Both the position numbers and the translations under genes were made by a program. Source: Microbacteriaceae bacterium (GTDB lineage: Bacteria > Actinomycetota > Actinomycetes > Actinomycetales > Microbacteriaceae). Taken from it: DNA of 64,000 bases. Where the stretch lies: contig WQZN01000003.1 of the NCBI GenBank assembly GCA_009780695.1, positions 248,001 through 312,000 on the forward strand, read 5' to 3'. The notes beneath the pieces are model-generated. The model saw only the letters and a list, made by a program, of their open reading frames with translations, did not search any database and was not told the origin of the DNA. The stretch's first letter is position 1. Each line of letters starts with the position of its first letter. This document shows, piece by piece, positions 54,209 through 62,397 of the stretch.

Positions 54209-55687
54209 GTGAGCGACGCGGCCGGGCTGGGCGATCTGCACGAATACACGGCGCTGGAGCAGTGGCACCTGCTGCAGCGCGGGGACGTCTCGCCGACCGA
54301 GCTGACGCAGGCCTACCTCGAGCGCATCGAGGCGCTGAACCCTCGCGTCGGCGCGTTCGCGACCGTGACCGGCGATGCCGCGCTCGAACGGGCACGGGTG
54401 GTCGAGACATCCATGCCGAAATCGGCTCCGCTCTGGGGCCTGCCGCTCGGCGACAAGGACCTCTGGAACCGTCAGGGCGTGCCGACGGCCTACGGCTCGC
54501 GGGCCCGCGCGGGCTACGTGCCCGATGCGAGCGACGAGATCGTGCGGCAGCTCGACGCGGCCGGCGCCGTGAGCCTGGGCAAGACGGCGGTGCCCGAGTT
54601 CGGGATGCCGGCGTACACCGAGACCCGCGTCGGGCCGCCGGCCCGCAACCCGTGGCAGCTCGACCTCAACGCGGGCGGCTCCAGCGGGGGAGCGGCGGCC
54701 GCGGTCGCCGCCGGCATGCTGCCCTTCGCGCCGGGGTCGGACGGCGGCGGCTCGATCCGCATCCCGGCCGCCGCCTGCGGACTCGTGGGCCTCAAGCCGG
54801 GTCGCGGGCTGGTGCCGGCGGGCAGCGGCCTCGGCTCGCCCGACGGGCTCGTCGTCAACGGGCCGATCGCGCGCACCGTCGCGGATGCCGCACTGCTGCT
54901 CGACGGCATGATCGCCCGCAAGCCGGACGGCACGATCGACCACCACTACTCCGTGCGGGCACCCGGCGGCGGCGAGCCGTTCCTCGCGGCGGCCGTGCGC
55001 GGCGAGCTCGGCGACGGCACGAAGCGGTTTCAGCTCGGGGTCATGACGAGCTCGGCGTGGGACGCGGAGTACGAGATCGCGACCTCGGCCGAGGCATCCG
55101 CCGCCCTCGAGGTCGCCGTCGCGGCGCTCGGCGAGCTCGGTCACGGCGTCGACGCGACGAGCCTCGACCCCGACCCGAGCTACGCGCCCGCGTTCATCGC
55201 GGCGTGGCAGGGCGGCGCCGCGTCGATCCCGTTCGGCGACGACGAGCTGGCGCTCACCGAGCCGCTCACGCAGTGGCTGATCGCCGAGGGGCGCACCTTG
55301 ACGGCCGGCCGGCTGACCTCCGCCCTCGTGGCCCTGCGCGAGTTCGAGCGCCGCTTCATCGCGCGCTTCGCGGCGTTCGATGCCGTGCTCACGCCGACGC
55401 TCGCGATGACGCCACGGCCCAACGGGTGGTGGGACCAGGCCGACATGCCCCACAACTTCGAGCAGCAATGTCAGTACACGCCGTTCACGTCGATGGTCAA
55501 CGTGTCGGGGCTGCCCGCGATCACCGTGCCCGTCTTCCAGACGGAGGCGAGCGAGGATGCCCCGGCCGGGCTGCCCATGGGGGTCCAGCTCATCGGCCGC
55601 CCGGGCGGCGAGGTCACGCTGCTCGCCCTCGCGGCGCAGCTCGAGCGCAAGCTCCGCTGGAGGTCCCGGCGCCCGCCGGTGTGGTGA
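54209..55687 (+). CDS. Amidase-signature hydrolase
   Basis: 492 residues. The Ser-cisSer-Lys triad is complete: K83 in LPLGDKDLW, cis-Ser 158 in AGGSSGGAAAA, and nucleophile S182 in DGGGSIRIPAA. Conserved FGMPAYTETR and GLVGLKPGRGLVPAG are typical of GatA-like amidases, yet no gatB/gatC is near, so a catabolic amidase (including 6-aminohexanoate-cyclic-dimer-type enzymes) is more likely. GTG start with a weak CAGAGT six bases upstream. The C-terminal third (MVNVSGLPAITVPVF, LPMGVQLIGRPGGE) is standard. Confidence 0.93.
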   Translation: MSDAAGLGDLHEYTALEQWHLLQRGDVSPTELTQAYLERIEALNPRVGAFATVTGDAALERARVVETSMPKSAPLWGLPLGDKDLWNRQGVPTAYGSRARAGYVPDASDEIVRQLDAAGAVSLGKTAVPEFGMPAYTETRVGPPARNPWQLDLNAGGSSGGAAAAVAAGMLPFAPGSDGGGSIRIPAAACGLVGLKPGRGLVPAGSGLGSPDGLVVNGPIARTVADAALLLDGMIARKPDGTIDHHYSVRAPGGGEPFLAAAVRGELGDGTKRFQLGVMTSSAWDAEYEIATSAEASAALEVAVAALGELGHGVDATSLDPDPSYAPAFIAAWQGGAASIPFGDDELALTEPLTQWLIAEGRTLTAGRLTSALVALREFERRFIARFAAFDAVLTPTLAMTPRPNGWWDQADMPHNFEQQCQYTPFTSMVNVSGLPAITVPVFQTEASEDAPAGLPMGVQLIGRPGGEVTLLALAAQLERKLRWRSRRPPVW

Positions 55688-55698
55688 CGTGACGGTAG

Positions 55699-55773
55699 GG
55701 CAGCTATAACTCCACGAAGTTCACCCTCGACATCGCACGGGAGCTGGCTGAGCTCAACGGCTGGCTGACATGA
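55699..55773 (+). pseudogene. Short 3' remnant of an unidentified gene
   Basis: Between a stop and TGA 55771-55773 the frame reads GSYNSTKFTLDIARELAELN followed by GWLT, protein-like in composition and AT-richer than its neighbours, but without a start codon or room for one. I do not recognise the parent. Confidence 0.3.
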
Positions 55774-55780
55774 TTCGAGG

Positions 55781-56185
55781 ATGTTCGAGTTCTTCGGCGA
55801 CCTGATCGTCGGGTTCTTCCAGTTCCTCGCCGAAATCGCGATCGAGGGTCGCCGCGAGCGCCGGGCGCGTGAGCGCGGGGCAGTCGTCGGGCTCATGCGG
55901 GTGCAGAGCGGCGAGGCCAGTGGCCTGTCCCCGCGGTGGCGGAGCATCACCGCGAAGGTGGATCCTCGGCGCCTCAGCGCCGAGGAGATCGAGCTGCACA
56001 TCCTGGGCATCCCGAAGCCTGCCCGGCCTCTGCGGCTGTCAGAACAGCTGTCCGCCGTTGGCCCCAGTAGTAGCACCACGGCGATCCTCGAACTCCAGAC
56101 AGCCGACGCCGTCATCGAGTGGTGGATTCCTGCGCAGGACGTCCAGTGGGTGACGTGCGGCCTGGAGTTCGTTGTCCAGTCCTGA
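55781..56185 (+). CDS. Hypothetical protein
   Basis: 134 residues, unknown. A hydrophobic N-terminal helix (FFGDLIVGFFQFLAEIAI, 4-21) leads to a basic stretch (EGRRERRARERG) and a beta-rich domain (GEASGLSPRWRSITAKVDPRRLS; AILELQTADAVIEWWIPAQDVQWV). The Trp pairs and final strand suggest a small globular domain attached to the membrane. GAGG touches ATG 55781. It lies alone between the amidase and a decayed region. Confidence 0.6.
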   Translation: MFEFFGDLIVGFFQFLAEIAIEGRRERRARERGAVVGLMRVQSGEASGLSPRWRSITAKVDPRRLSAEEIELHILGIPKPARPLRLSEQLSAVGPSSSTTAILELQTADAVIEWWIPAQDVQWVTCGLEFVVQS

Positions 56186-56373
56186 GCTCGGTTTTTCCGG
56201 GCGGACGCGATTTGCAACGGCGATCGGCGTGTTGCGGGCGGCGCGCCGTCGACGCCGGCGAATTGCGTCCGCGCGGAACGGCGCGGCAACGACCTTTAGG
56301 CCTCAGGCGCACGCCAGCCGACGCGGCTATTTGCCCCTCAGCCCTCCGTGCCCGCGACCTCCGCGAGTAGCGC

Positions 56374-56500
56374 TCAGAGCTCGTGCCGCAGCCGCTCGTC
56401 GCGCGCCTGCGTGCCGTCGGGCGTGAAACACGCGAAGTAGGTGCCGCTCGGGCCGTCCATCGGCAGGGTGCTCGAGAAGGCGATGAGCGGCTCCGCCCCG
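56374..56500 (-). pseudogene. Decayed copy of an SDR 3' end
   Basis: Minus-strand frame reads EPLIAFSSTLPMDGPSGTYF then ACFTPDGTQARDERLRHEL and stop, nearly identical to the C-terminus of the intact SDR at 57080-57928 but lacking its last 12 residues and all upstream sequence. Weaker similarity continues past the stop. The rest of the 480-base gap (56186-56665) has a loose inverted repeat around 56200-56275 and no gene I can support. Confidence 0.75.
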
Positions 56501-56665
56501 CCTATTGCGGCCTGGAGGTCGCCGTACCGGAGTGAGCTAGATAGCCCCGCACGGCGAGACCCGGCGACGTTGCAGATGGGATCCGAGCTCAGCGGTAGTG
56601 CGTTCTGATCGAGGTACCAATCGTTTCGTCAATGTGTTCCCGCACGGAACTAGGAGAATCGGGGC

Positions 56666-56911
56666 GTGAACCCTGTTCTGCAGTTCATCCTGGGCTTGCT
56701 GATCATCGGCAGCGGCGTCGCTCTGATCCGGTATCGGCGACGGGCCACTCGATTCTTCGCCGAGATGAACCGGAGTGAATGGGCCAGACGGGTCCGTTCG
56801 GTTGGAAGGCTGCGGCAATCGGTGAGAAGCACTGTCGCGGTTGGCTGCACGGCGATTCTCATCGGATGCCTCTGGGCGGTGTCCGCTTTGCTCCCGAGCC
56901 GGATGCGATAG
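56666..56911 (+). CDS. Small membrane protein
   Basis: 81 residues with two helices: LQFILGLLIIGSGVALIRYRRRATRFFAE (N-terminal helix and basic cytoplasmic turn) and VAVGCTAILIGCLWAVSALL (C-terminal). RRATRFFAEMNR is a pattern seen in short Microbacteriaceae membrane proteins of unknown function. GTG start with AGGAGA upstream. GC is lower than nearby core genes. It lies between the decayed and intact SDR 3' ends. Confidence 0.6.
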   Translation: MNPVLQFILGLLIIGSGVALIRYRRRATRFFAEMNRSEWARRVRSVGRLRQSVRSTVAVGCTAILIGCLWAVSALLPSRMR

Positions 56912-56925
56912 TCAGCGAAAGCGAC

Positions 56926-57025
56926 TGCGCATAACTCCGGATCGATGTGCGCCGCTGCACAGCGGAAGCCCGGAATCACGCGGGTCCCGGGCGATGCCGA
57001 AGTTCTTCATCAGGAGTTATGCGCA
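56926..57025. repeat. 13-bp inverted repeats TGCGCATAACTCC
   Basis: TGCGCATAACTCC (56926-56938) and its exact inverse (57013-57025) enclose 74 bases with no gene, downstream of the small membrane protein gene and just before the intact SDR 3' end. Confidence 0.65.
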
Positions 57026-57079
57026 AGGGCCTGGAGCCAGGAGTCCGCGCAGCCGCGGCTCGGCCCCCGAACCTCGGCC

Positions 57080-57928
57080 TCAGACCTCTGCGAGCTCCGC
57101 GAGCTGCGCCCACAGCTCGTGCCGCAGCCGCTCGTCGCGCGCCTGCGGCGCCTGAGACCCGTCGGGCGTGAAGCGCGCGAAGTAGGTGCCGCTCGGGCCG
57201 TCCATCGGCAGGGTGCTCGAGAAGGCGATGAGCGGCTCGGCTCCGCTGAGCGGGGTGCGCGCCCAGCGCGGGCCGAGCAGGCGGTTCGCGAAGCCGATGA
57301 GCGTCGAGGTCGAGCCGAAGCCCGTCGCGACCACCCCGGGGTGGATCGAGTAGGCCGTGACGCCGGTGCCGTGCAGCCGCTCGGCCAGCTCGCGCACCCA
57401 CAGGATCACCGCGAGCTTCGCCGCGCCGTAGACGGGCCAACCGCCGCGGTACGGCCGGTCGGCCCAGTCCAGATCGGCGAGATCCACCCGCCCGAACGTG
57501 TTCGCCGCCGACGCCGTCGCGAGGACGCGCACGGTGCCCGGCGCGACATCCGCCCGCCCCGCCGTCTCGACGAGCCGTGGCCGCAGCAGCTCGGTCAGCA
57601 GGAACGGCGCGAGCACGTTCGACTGGAAGGTGCGCTCGTGACCGTCCTCGGTCAGCGCCCACTCGCTCACGAGGCCGCCCGCGTTGTTCGCGAGCACGTC
57701 GATGCGGTCGTAGCGATCGAGCAGTGCGGATGCCAGCTCGCGCACATCCGCGAGGCGGTCGAAGTCGGCGAGGTAGGCCTCGCCACCGGCCTGCGCGGCG
57801 ACCGCCCGCGTGCGCTCAGGGTTGCGCCCCACGACGGCGACGTGGTCGCCCCGCGCCGCGATCTCGCGCGCGGCCTCGCGCCCGAGCCCCGAGCTCGCCC
57901 CGGTGATCACGATGACGCGCTTGCTCAT
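57080..57928 (-). CDS. Short-chain dehydrogenase (retinol-dehydrogenase-like)
   Basis: 282 residues. TGASSGLG (about 8-15), NNAGG, catalytic YGAAK and the SIHPGVVATGF loop match the RDH/WWOX-like SDR branch common in Actinobacteria. NADP(H) is suggested by VGRNPERTRAV. Substrate unknown. ATG 57928 has AAGG nine bases upstream; an in-frame GTG at 57934 is possible. Its 3' end is duplicated as a remnant at 56374-56500. Confidence 0.9.
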   Translation of the reverse strand: MSKRVIVITGASSGLGREAAREIAARGDHVAVVGRNPERTRAVAAQAGGEAYLADFDRLADVRELASALLDRYDRIDVLANNAGGLVSEWALTEDGHERTFQSNVLAPFLLTELLRPRLVETAGRADVAPGTVRVLATASAANTFGRVDLADLDWADRPYRGGWPVYGAAKLAVILWVRELAERLHGTGVTAYSIHPGVVATGFGSTSTLIGFANRLLGPRWARTPLSGAEPLIAFSSTLPMDGPSGTYFARFTPDGSQAPQARDERLRHELWAQLAELAEV

Positions 57929-57953
57929 GCGCACCCGCCTTCCTCGTCGTCTC

Positions 57954-59393
57954 TCACGTCGTGGGCCTGCCGTAGGCCTCGAGCAGTCGCAGCCACACCT
58001 CGCTGAGCGTGGGGTACGACGGCACCGCGTGCCACAGCCGCGTGAGCGGCACCTCGGCCGTCACGGCGATCGTCGCGGCGTGCAGCAGCTCGCCGACATC
58101 CGCGCCCACAAAGGTCACGCCGAGCAGCACGCCGCGGTCCTCGTCGACGACCGCGCGCGCCTGGCCCTCGTAGCCGTCGGAGTGGATCGTCGCGCCCGCG
58201 ACCCAGCCGATCGGGTAGTCGACGACGCGCGTGCGGAAGCCGCGCTTCTCGGCGGCGGCGGCCGTGAGACCGACCGAGGCGACCTCGGGCGAGGTGAAGG
58301 TCACCTGCGGCACGGCGTCGTGATCGGCGGTCGCGGCGTGCACGCCCCACGGCGCCAGGTCGATCGGGCGTCCGAAGGCGCGCGCCGCCATCGCGTCGCC
58401 TGCGATGCGCGCCTGGTACTTGCCCTGGTGGGTGAGCAGGGCGCGGCCGTTGACGTCGCCCGTCGCGTAGAGCCAGCCGATGGGCTCGCCGCCCGGGCCG
58501 AGCACGCGCAGCGAGTCGTCGGTGGCGAGCCAGCCGCCGCCGGGCAAGCCGATGCTCTCGAGGCCGAGGTCGCCCGTGCGCGGCACGCGGCCCGTCGCGA
58601 CGAGGATCTTCTCGGCGACGACCGCCGTGCCGTCCGAGAGCAGCAGCGCGTGGCCGTCGACGCCCGACTCGACGCGCTCGACGGTGGTGCGGAGTCGGAC
58701 ATCCGCCCCCGCCTTGCCGAGCGCCGCCGCGACGGCCTCGCCCGCGAACGGCTCGTCGGCCGCGAGCAGGGTGCCGCGTGCGATCAGCGTGACGGCCGCG
58801 CCGAGCGATGTGTAGGCGGTCGCCATCTCGGCAGCGACGACCCCGCCGCCGATGATCGCGAGCGAGGCGGGGACGGATTTCGCGGAGGTCGCGTCACGAC
58901 TCGTCCACGGCTGCGCGGCGAGCAGGCCGGGGATGTCGGGCAGCAGCGCCGCCGATCCGGTCGACACCGCGATCGCGTGCACGGCCTCGACCTCGGTCAC
59001 AGTGCCGTCGCCCGCGGTCACCCGCAGCCGTCGCTCGCCCGTGAACTCGGCGTGCCCGCGCAGCAGCTCGATGCCGGCCGAGTCGAGCCACTTCACCTGG
59101 CCCGCATCGTCCCAGTTGCTCGTGACCCTGTCACGACGGCGCAGCACCTGCTGCGCATCGATCGCGCCGGTCACGGCCTCGGCCGCGCCGGGCACCGCCC
59201 GCACGGTCTCGAGCAGGCTGCCGCTGCGCAGCAGCGCCTTCGACGGCATGCAGGCCCAGTACGAGCACTCGCCGCCGACGAGCTCGGCCTCGACGACGAG
59301 CGTGCGCAGGCCGCCCTGCACCGCGCGGTCGGCCACGTTCTCGCCGACGGCGCCCGCGCCGATGACGATCGCGTCGTAGCTGAGCACGGTCAT
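57954..59393 (-). CDS. Pyridine nucleotide-disulfide oxidoreductase-like flavoprotein
   Basis: 479 residues. FAD motif DAIVIGAGAVGENVA, redox-type C-x4-C in GGECSYWACMPSKALLR (about residues 43-48), NAD(P) motif LAIIGGGVVAAEMA, and ATGDVNG are complete. The C-terminal dimer interface reads AVPSYPTLSEVW: where glutathione/lipoamide reductases have a catalytic His (HPT) there is Tyr. So it may not reduce disulfides in the usual way. Start overlaps the arginase-family stop as ATGA. Confidence 0.88.
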   Translation of the reverse strand: MTVLSYDAIVIGAGAVGENVADRAVQGGLRTLVVEAELVGGECSYWACMPSKALLRSGSLLETVRAVPGAAEAVTGAIDAQQVLRRRDRVTSNWDDAGQVKWLDSAGIELLRGHAEFTGERRLRVTAGDGTVTEVEAVHAIAVSTGSAALLPDIPGLLAAQPWTSRDATSAKSVPASLAIIGGGVVAAEMATAYTSLGAAVTLIARGTLLAADEPFAGEAVAAALGKAGADVRLRTTVERVESGVDGHALLLSDGTAVVAEKILVATGRVPRTGDLGLESIGLPGGGWLATDDSLRVLGPGGEPIGWLYATGDVNGRALLTHQGKYQARIAGDAMAARAFGRPIDLAPWGVHAATADHDAVPQVTFTSPEVASVGLTAAAAEKRGFRTRVVDYPIGWVAGATIHSDGYEGQARAVVDEDRGVLLGVTFVGADVGELLHAATIAVTAEVPLTRLWHAVPSYPTLSEVWLRLLEAYGRPTT

Positions 59394-60247
59394 CGCGCGT
59401 CCGCGGGAGCGAGAGGGCGGGTGAGGGCGGAGAGCACGCGGAGGATCGCCGAGAGGTCGGATGCCGCGGCATCCGGCGACGCGGGCGCGAAGCCCGTGAC
59501 GGCGCCGCCCACGAGCTCGAAGCGCGAGCGCAGCGCCATGATCGCGGCGGTCAGGTGCTCGACCTCGAGGCCGAACGGCTCGGGGTAGCCCACGCCCTCG
59601 ATGATCGCGGGGTCGAGCACATCGAGGTCGACGTGGATGTAGACCCGCGCGGCCCCGGTCGCGGCGGCCGCTTCGACGAGGGCCTCGGCCGTCGCGAGCT
59701 CGTCGACGGTGAGAGCGCGGATGCCCGAGGACTCGAGGTACGCGACCTCGGCCTCGTCGAGCGCGCGGGCGCCGGCGTGCAGCACGCGCTCGGGCGCGAA
59801 GGCCGCGGGGGACACCGCGAGCCCCTCGGCGCCGTCGCCGAGCAGGGCGCGCAGCACCATGCCGCTGAACGTGCCGGAGGGCGAGGACTCGGGCGTGTGC
59901 AGGTCGCCGTGGGCGTCGAACCACACGAGCAGGAGATCGTCGTGGCGGGATGCCGCGCGCGCCGCGGCCGCGACATCCGCCCCGCAGTCGCCGCCGATCA
60001 GGAACACGGTCTCGCCGTCGTCGAAGGTCTCGAGCGCGGCGTGCACCTGCTCGGCCGTGGCCTGGATCGACGAGTAGCGGCGCACCCCGGTGCCGAGCGA
60101 GTCGCCGGCCTCGACGCGCACCTCGACCGGGGTCGTGGCGGCCGCCGGCAGATCGCCCGCGATCGCGTTCGCCCCGTCGGCGAGGCGCATCGCGCGGGAC
60201 GAGCCGGAACCCTGCCACTGGGGCACGACGAGGAAACGTGCGGGCAT
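59390..60247 (-). CDS. Arginase/agmatinase-family protein
   Basis: 285 residues, ureohydrolase fold. The metal site has WFDAHGDLHTPES (D-x-H-x-D) and HVDLDVLDP (D-x-D-x2-D-P), but the first metal motif reads GGDCGAD instead of GGDHS, replacing the first histidine by Cys. This variant occurs in actinobacterial family members of uncertain substrate. Leaderless start at ATG 60247 and ATGA overlap with the flavoprotein gene imply co-synthesis. Confidence 0.87.
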   Translation of the reverse strand: MPARFLVVPQWQGSGSSRAMRLADGANAIAGDLPAAATTPVEVRVEAGDSLGTGVRRYSSIQATAEQVHAALETFDDGETVFLIGGDCGADVAAAARAASRHDDLLLVWFDAHGDLHTPESSPSGTFSGMVLRALLGDGAEGLAVSPAAFAPERVLHAGARALDEAEVAYLESSGIRALTVDELATAEALVEAAAATGAARVYIHVDLDVLDPAIIEGVGYPEPFGLEVEHLTAAIMALRSRFELVGGAVTGFAPASPDAAASDLSAILRVLSALTRPLAPADAR

Positions 60248-60253
60248 GCCGCC

Positions 60254-60259
60254 ACACTA
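60254..60259 (-). promoter_or_regulatory. -10 box of arginase-family gene
   Basis: TAGTGT on the minus strand, six bases before ATG 60247. Confidence 0.55.
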
Positions 60260-60289
60260 TCGAGGCGCGCGCGCCAGCGGCAGGGGGCG

Positions 60290-60362
60290 GGTCTCCATTC
60301 GCTGCGCTCAGTCGACCAGCGGCTCCGCTGGTCGACTGAGGCCGCCAGGCCGAATGGAGACC
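60290..60362. repeat. GGTCTCCATTCG repeat, complete hairpin copy
   Basis: GGTCTCCATTCGCTGCGCTC, then AGTCGACCAGCGG-CT-CCGCTGGTCGACT, then GAGGCCGCCAGGC and CGAATGGAGACC. The two ends and the centre are inverted repeats, making a 73-base foldback between two minus-strand genes. Confidence 0.85.
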
Positions 60363-60369
60363 CTGGCGG

Positions 60370-61365
60370 TTACAACGCCCGCGCGTGCGCCACGAGCTTG
60401 TCGAACGCGGCGTCGCGCACGGCATCCACCTGCTGCGCCTCGGGGTGCGCGTCGAACCAGGCGATCGTCTCAGCGGCGCCCTCCCAATACGGCACGGTCG
60501 TCGCGAACTCGGGCACGAGCGCCTTCACCTTGGAGTTGTCGAAGACCATCGAGTGCGCCTTGTCGCCCACGAGCCCGGCGAGGTCGTCGGGCAGCACGCG
60601 GCCGATCGTCTCGCTCGCGACGTGCACGAGCTCGGGCTGCGCGACACCGGCGGCCTGGCCGATCCACGTGTAGATCTGGTCCCAGGTGGGGTGGTGGTCG
60701 CCCGTGATGTGGAAGCTGTCGCCGACCGCGAGCGGGTTGCCGAGCAGGCCGACGAAGGCGACGGCGAAGTCGCGGGAGTGGGTGAGGGTCCACAGGCTCG
60801 TGCCGTCGCCGTGCACGATCGCGGGCTTGCCGGCGCGCATGCGGGCGACGTCGGTCCAGCCGCCGAGGGTGGGCAGGCGGGTCTCGTCGTAGGTGTGGCT
60901 CGGGCGCACGATCGTGACGGGGAAGCCGCTGTCGCGGTGCGCGGCGACGAGCAGGTCCTCGCAGGCGATCTTGTCGCGCGAGTACTGCCAGAACGGGTTG
61001 ACGAGCGGCGTCGACTCGGTGACCGGGATGCGCGACGGCGGGGTCTGATAGGCGGATGCCGAGCTGATGAACACGTACTGCCCGGCCCGGCCCGCGAACA
61101 GCTCGAGGTCGGTGCGCACGTGGTCGGTCGTGAACGCCGTGAACTCGGCGACCGCGTCGAACTCGCGGCCGCCGAGTGCGCTGGGCACCGATTCGGGGTC
61201 GCGGATGTCGGCCACCAGGGTCTCGACCTCGGAGGGGATCGCGCGGCTCGCCTCGCGCCCGCGGTTCAGCACGGTGACCTCGTGACCGCGCTCGACGGCG
61301 AGCCGCACGCTGCTCGCCGAGATCGTGCCGGTGCCACCGATGAAAAGGAACTTCTTCGTCGCCAT
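60370..61365 (-). CDS. NAD-dependent epimerase/dehydratase-family protein
   Basis: 331 residues, extended SDR. GGTGTISASS (10-19) is the nucleotide-binding loop, ISSASAY carries the Ser, YSRDKIACE is YxxxK, and VRPSHTYDE follows. The C-terminal half (WTLTHSRDFAVAFVGLLGNP; FHITGDHHPTWDQIYTWIG) matches the group often annotated as mRNA-binding CSP41-like or reductase. Substrate unknown. Leaderless start. Confidence 0.9.
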   Translation of the reverse strand: MATKKFLFIGGTGTISASSVRLAVERGHEVTVLNRGREASRAIPSEVETLVADIRDPESVPSALGGREFDAVAEFTAFTTDHVRTDLELFAGRAGQYVFISSASAYQTPPSRIPVTESTPLVNPFWQYSRDKIACEDLLVAAHRDSGFPVTIVRPSHTYDETRLPTLGGWTDVARMRAGKPAIVHGDGTSLWTLTHSRDFAVAFVGLLGNPLAVGDSFHITGDHHPTWDQIYTWIGQAAGVAQPELVHVASETIGRVLPDDLAGLVGDKAHSMVFDNSKVKALVPEFATTVPYWEGAAETIAWFDAHPEAQQVDAVRDAAFDKLVAHARAL

Positions 61366-61371
61366 GGCTTC

Positions 61372-61377
61372 ACGCTA
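61372..61377 (-). promoter_or_regulatory. -10 box of epimerase-family gene
   Basis: TAGCGT on the minus strand, six bases before ATG 61365. Confidence 0.6.
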
Positions 61378-61442
61378 ATCGGTGCGGCGACCCGACGTCG
61401 AATCGATTCGAGTGCGGATGTCGCGGCGCGCGTTCCACGTCC

Positions 61443-61502
61443 GGGAACCGGATCCGCCGTCCGGGGCCCGGATCCGGCTCCCGCGCGGCGGATCCGGCTC
61501 CC
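61443..61502. repeat. 60-bp palindromic element, copy D (degenerate)
   Basis: Same 60-base length and layout as copies A-C (GGGAACCGGATCCGCC ... GGCGGATCCGGCTCCC) with about five imperfect pairs. It sits directly upstream of the -10 box of the DUF3097 gene, between divergent genes. Confidence 0.8.
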
Positions 61503-61517
61503 GGAACCGCCGTCGGC

Positions 61518-61523
61518 TACCGT
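61518..61523 (+). promoter_or_regulatory. -10 box of DUF3097 gene
   Basis: TACCGT seven bases before GTG 61531. Confidence 0.6.
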
Positions 61524-61530
61524 CGAGCGG

Positions 61531-62382
61531 GTGACTTGGGACGACCCCTACGGCAGCGACGTGCTCGCCGACAAGAACTGGCGCCGCCGCGGAATCGTGC
61601 AGCCCATCGAGACCCCGGCCGAGCGCGATCTCGTGGTCGAACTCTCCGACGGCAGCTTCGTCGGGGCGGTCGTGGGCATCGCCGAGGGCGGCCTGGTGCA
61701 GCTCGAAGACCGGCGCGGCAAGGTGCGCGTCTTCCCGCTCGGCCACGGCTTCCTCGTCGACGGCAAGCCCGTCGTGCTCGTGAAGCCGAGGGCCGCCGCA
61801 CCCGCCGGCCACGCCCGCAGCGCCTCGGGCTCGTTCCACGCGGGCGAGGTGAAGGCGCGCGTCGCCCGGGGCAGCCGCATCTTCGTCGAGGGGCGCCACG
61901 ACGCCGAGCTCGTCGAGAAGGTCTGGGGTCACGACCTGCGCATCGAGGGCGTGGTCGTCGAGTACCTCGAGGGCGTCGACCACCTTGAGCAGCTGCTCGC
62001 CGAGTTCCGGCCGGCGCCCGGGCGGCGCGTGGGCGTGCTCGTGGACCACCTCGTCACAGGCTCCAAGGAATCGCGGATCGCCGATGCCGTCGCGCGCGGG
62101 CCGTTCGGCGCCGATGTGCTGGTGGTGGGGCATCCCTTCGTCGACATCTGGCAGGCCGTGAAGCCTGCTCGCGTCGGGCTGAAGGCGTGGCCGACGATTC
62201 CGCGCAGCATCGAGTGGAAGAAGGGCATCGCGCAGGCGCTGCGGCAGCCGCACGAGAGCCAGGAGGACATCGCGCGGCTCTGGCAGCGCATCCTCTCGCG
62301 GGTGACGACGTATGCCGACCTCGAGCCCGCGCTACTGGGGCGCGTGGAGCAGCTGATCGACTTCGTGACCGCGCCGGAGTAG
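61531..62382 (+). CDS. DUF3097-family protein
   Basis: 283 residues. Begins MTWDDPYGSDVLADKNWRRR, the family-typical start; contains a Toprim-like block (SRIFVEGRHDAELVEKVWGHDLRIEGVVVEYLEGVDHL) with E and D-x-D-like positions, and GVLVDHLVTGSKESRIA. The Toprim-like pattern hints at a nucleic-acid role, but no activity is established to my knowledge. Leaderless GTG. The long frame reaching back to 60385 is a shadow of the epimerase gene. Confidence 0.88.
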   Translation: MTWDDPYGSDVLADKNWRRRGIVQPIETPAERDLVVELSDGSFVGAVVGIAEGGLVQLEDRRGKVRVFPLGHGFLVDGKPVVLVKPRAAAPAGHARSASGSFHAGEVKARVARGSRIFVEGRHDAELVEKVWGHDLRIEGVVVEYLEGVDHLEQLLAEFRPAPGRRVGVLVDHLVTGSKESRIADAVARGPFGADVLVVGHPFVDIWQAVKPARVGLKAWPTIPRSIEWKKGIAQALRQPHESQEDIARLWQRILSRVTTYADLEPALLGRVEQLIDFVTAPE

Positions 62383-62397
62383 GCGGCCGAGCCGCGG

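Noticed and set aside
56186-56373. Possible small genes on either strand in this gap
   Set aside because: Frames are short, arginine-rich and without start signals; only a loose inverted repeat is visible.
60385-61530. Long N-terminal extension of the DUF3097 gene
   Set aside because: Runs antisense through the epimerase gene and palindrome copy D; the -10 box at 61518 and family-typical start support GTG 61531.
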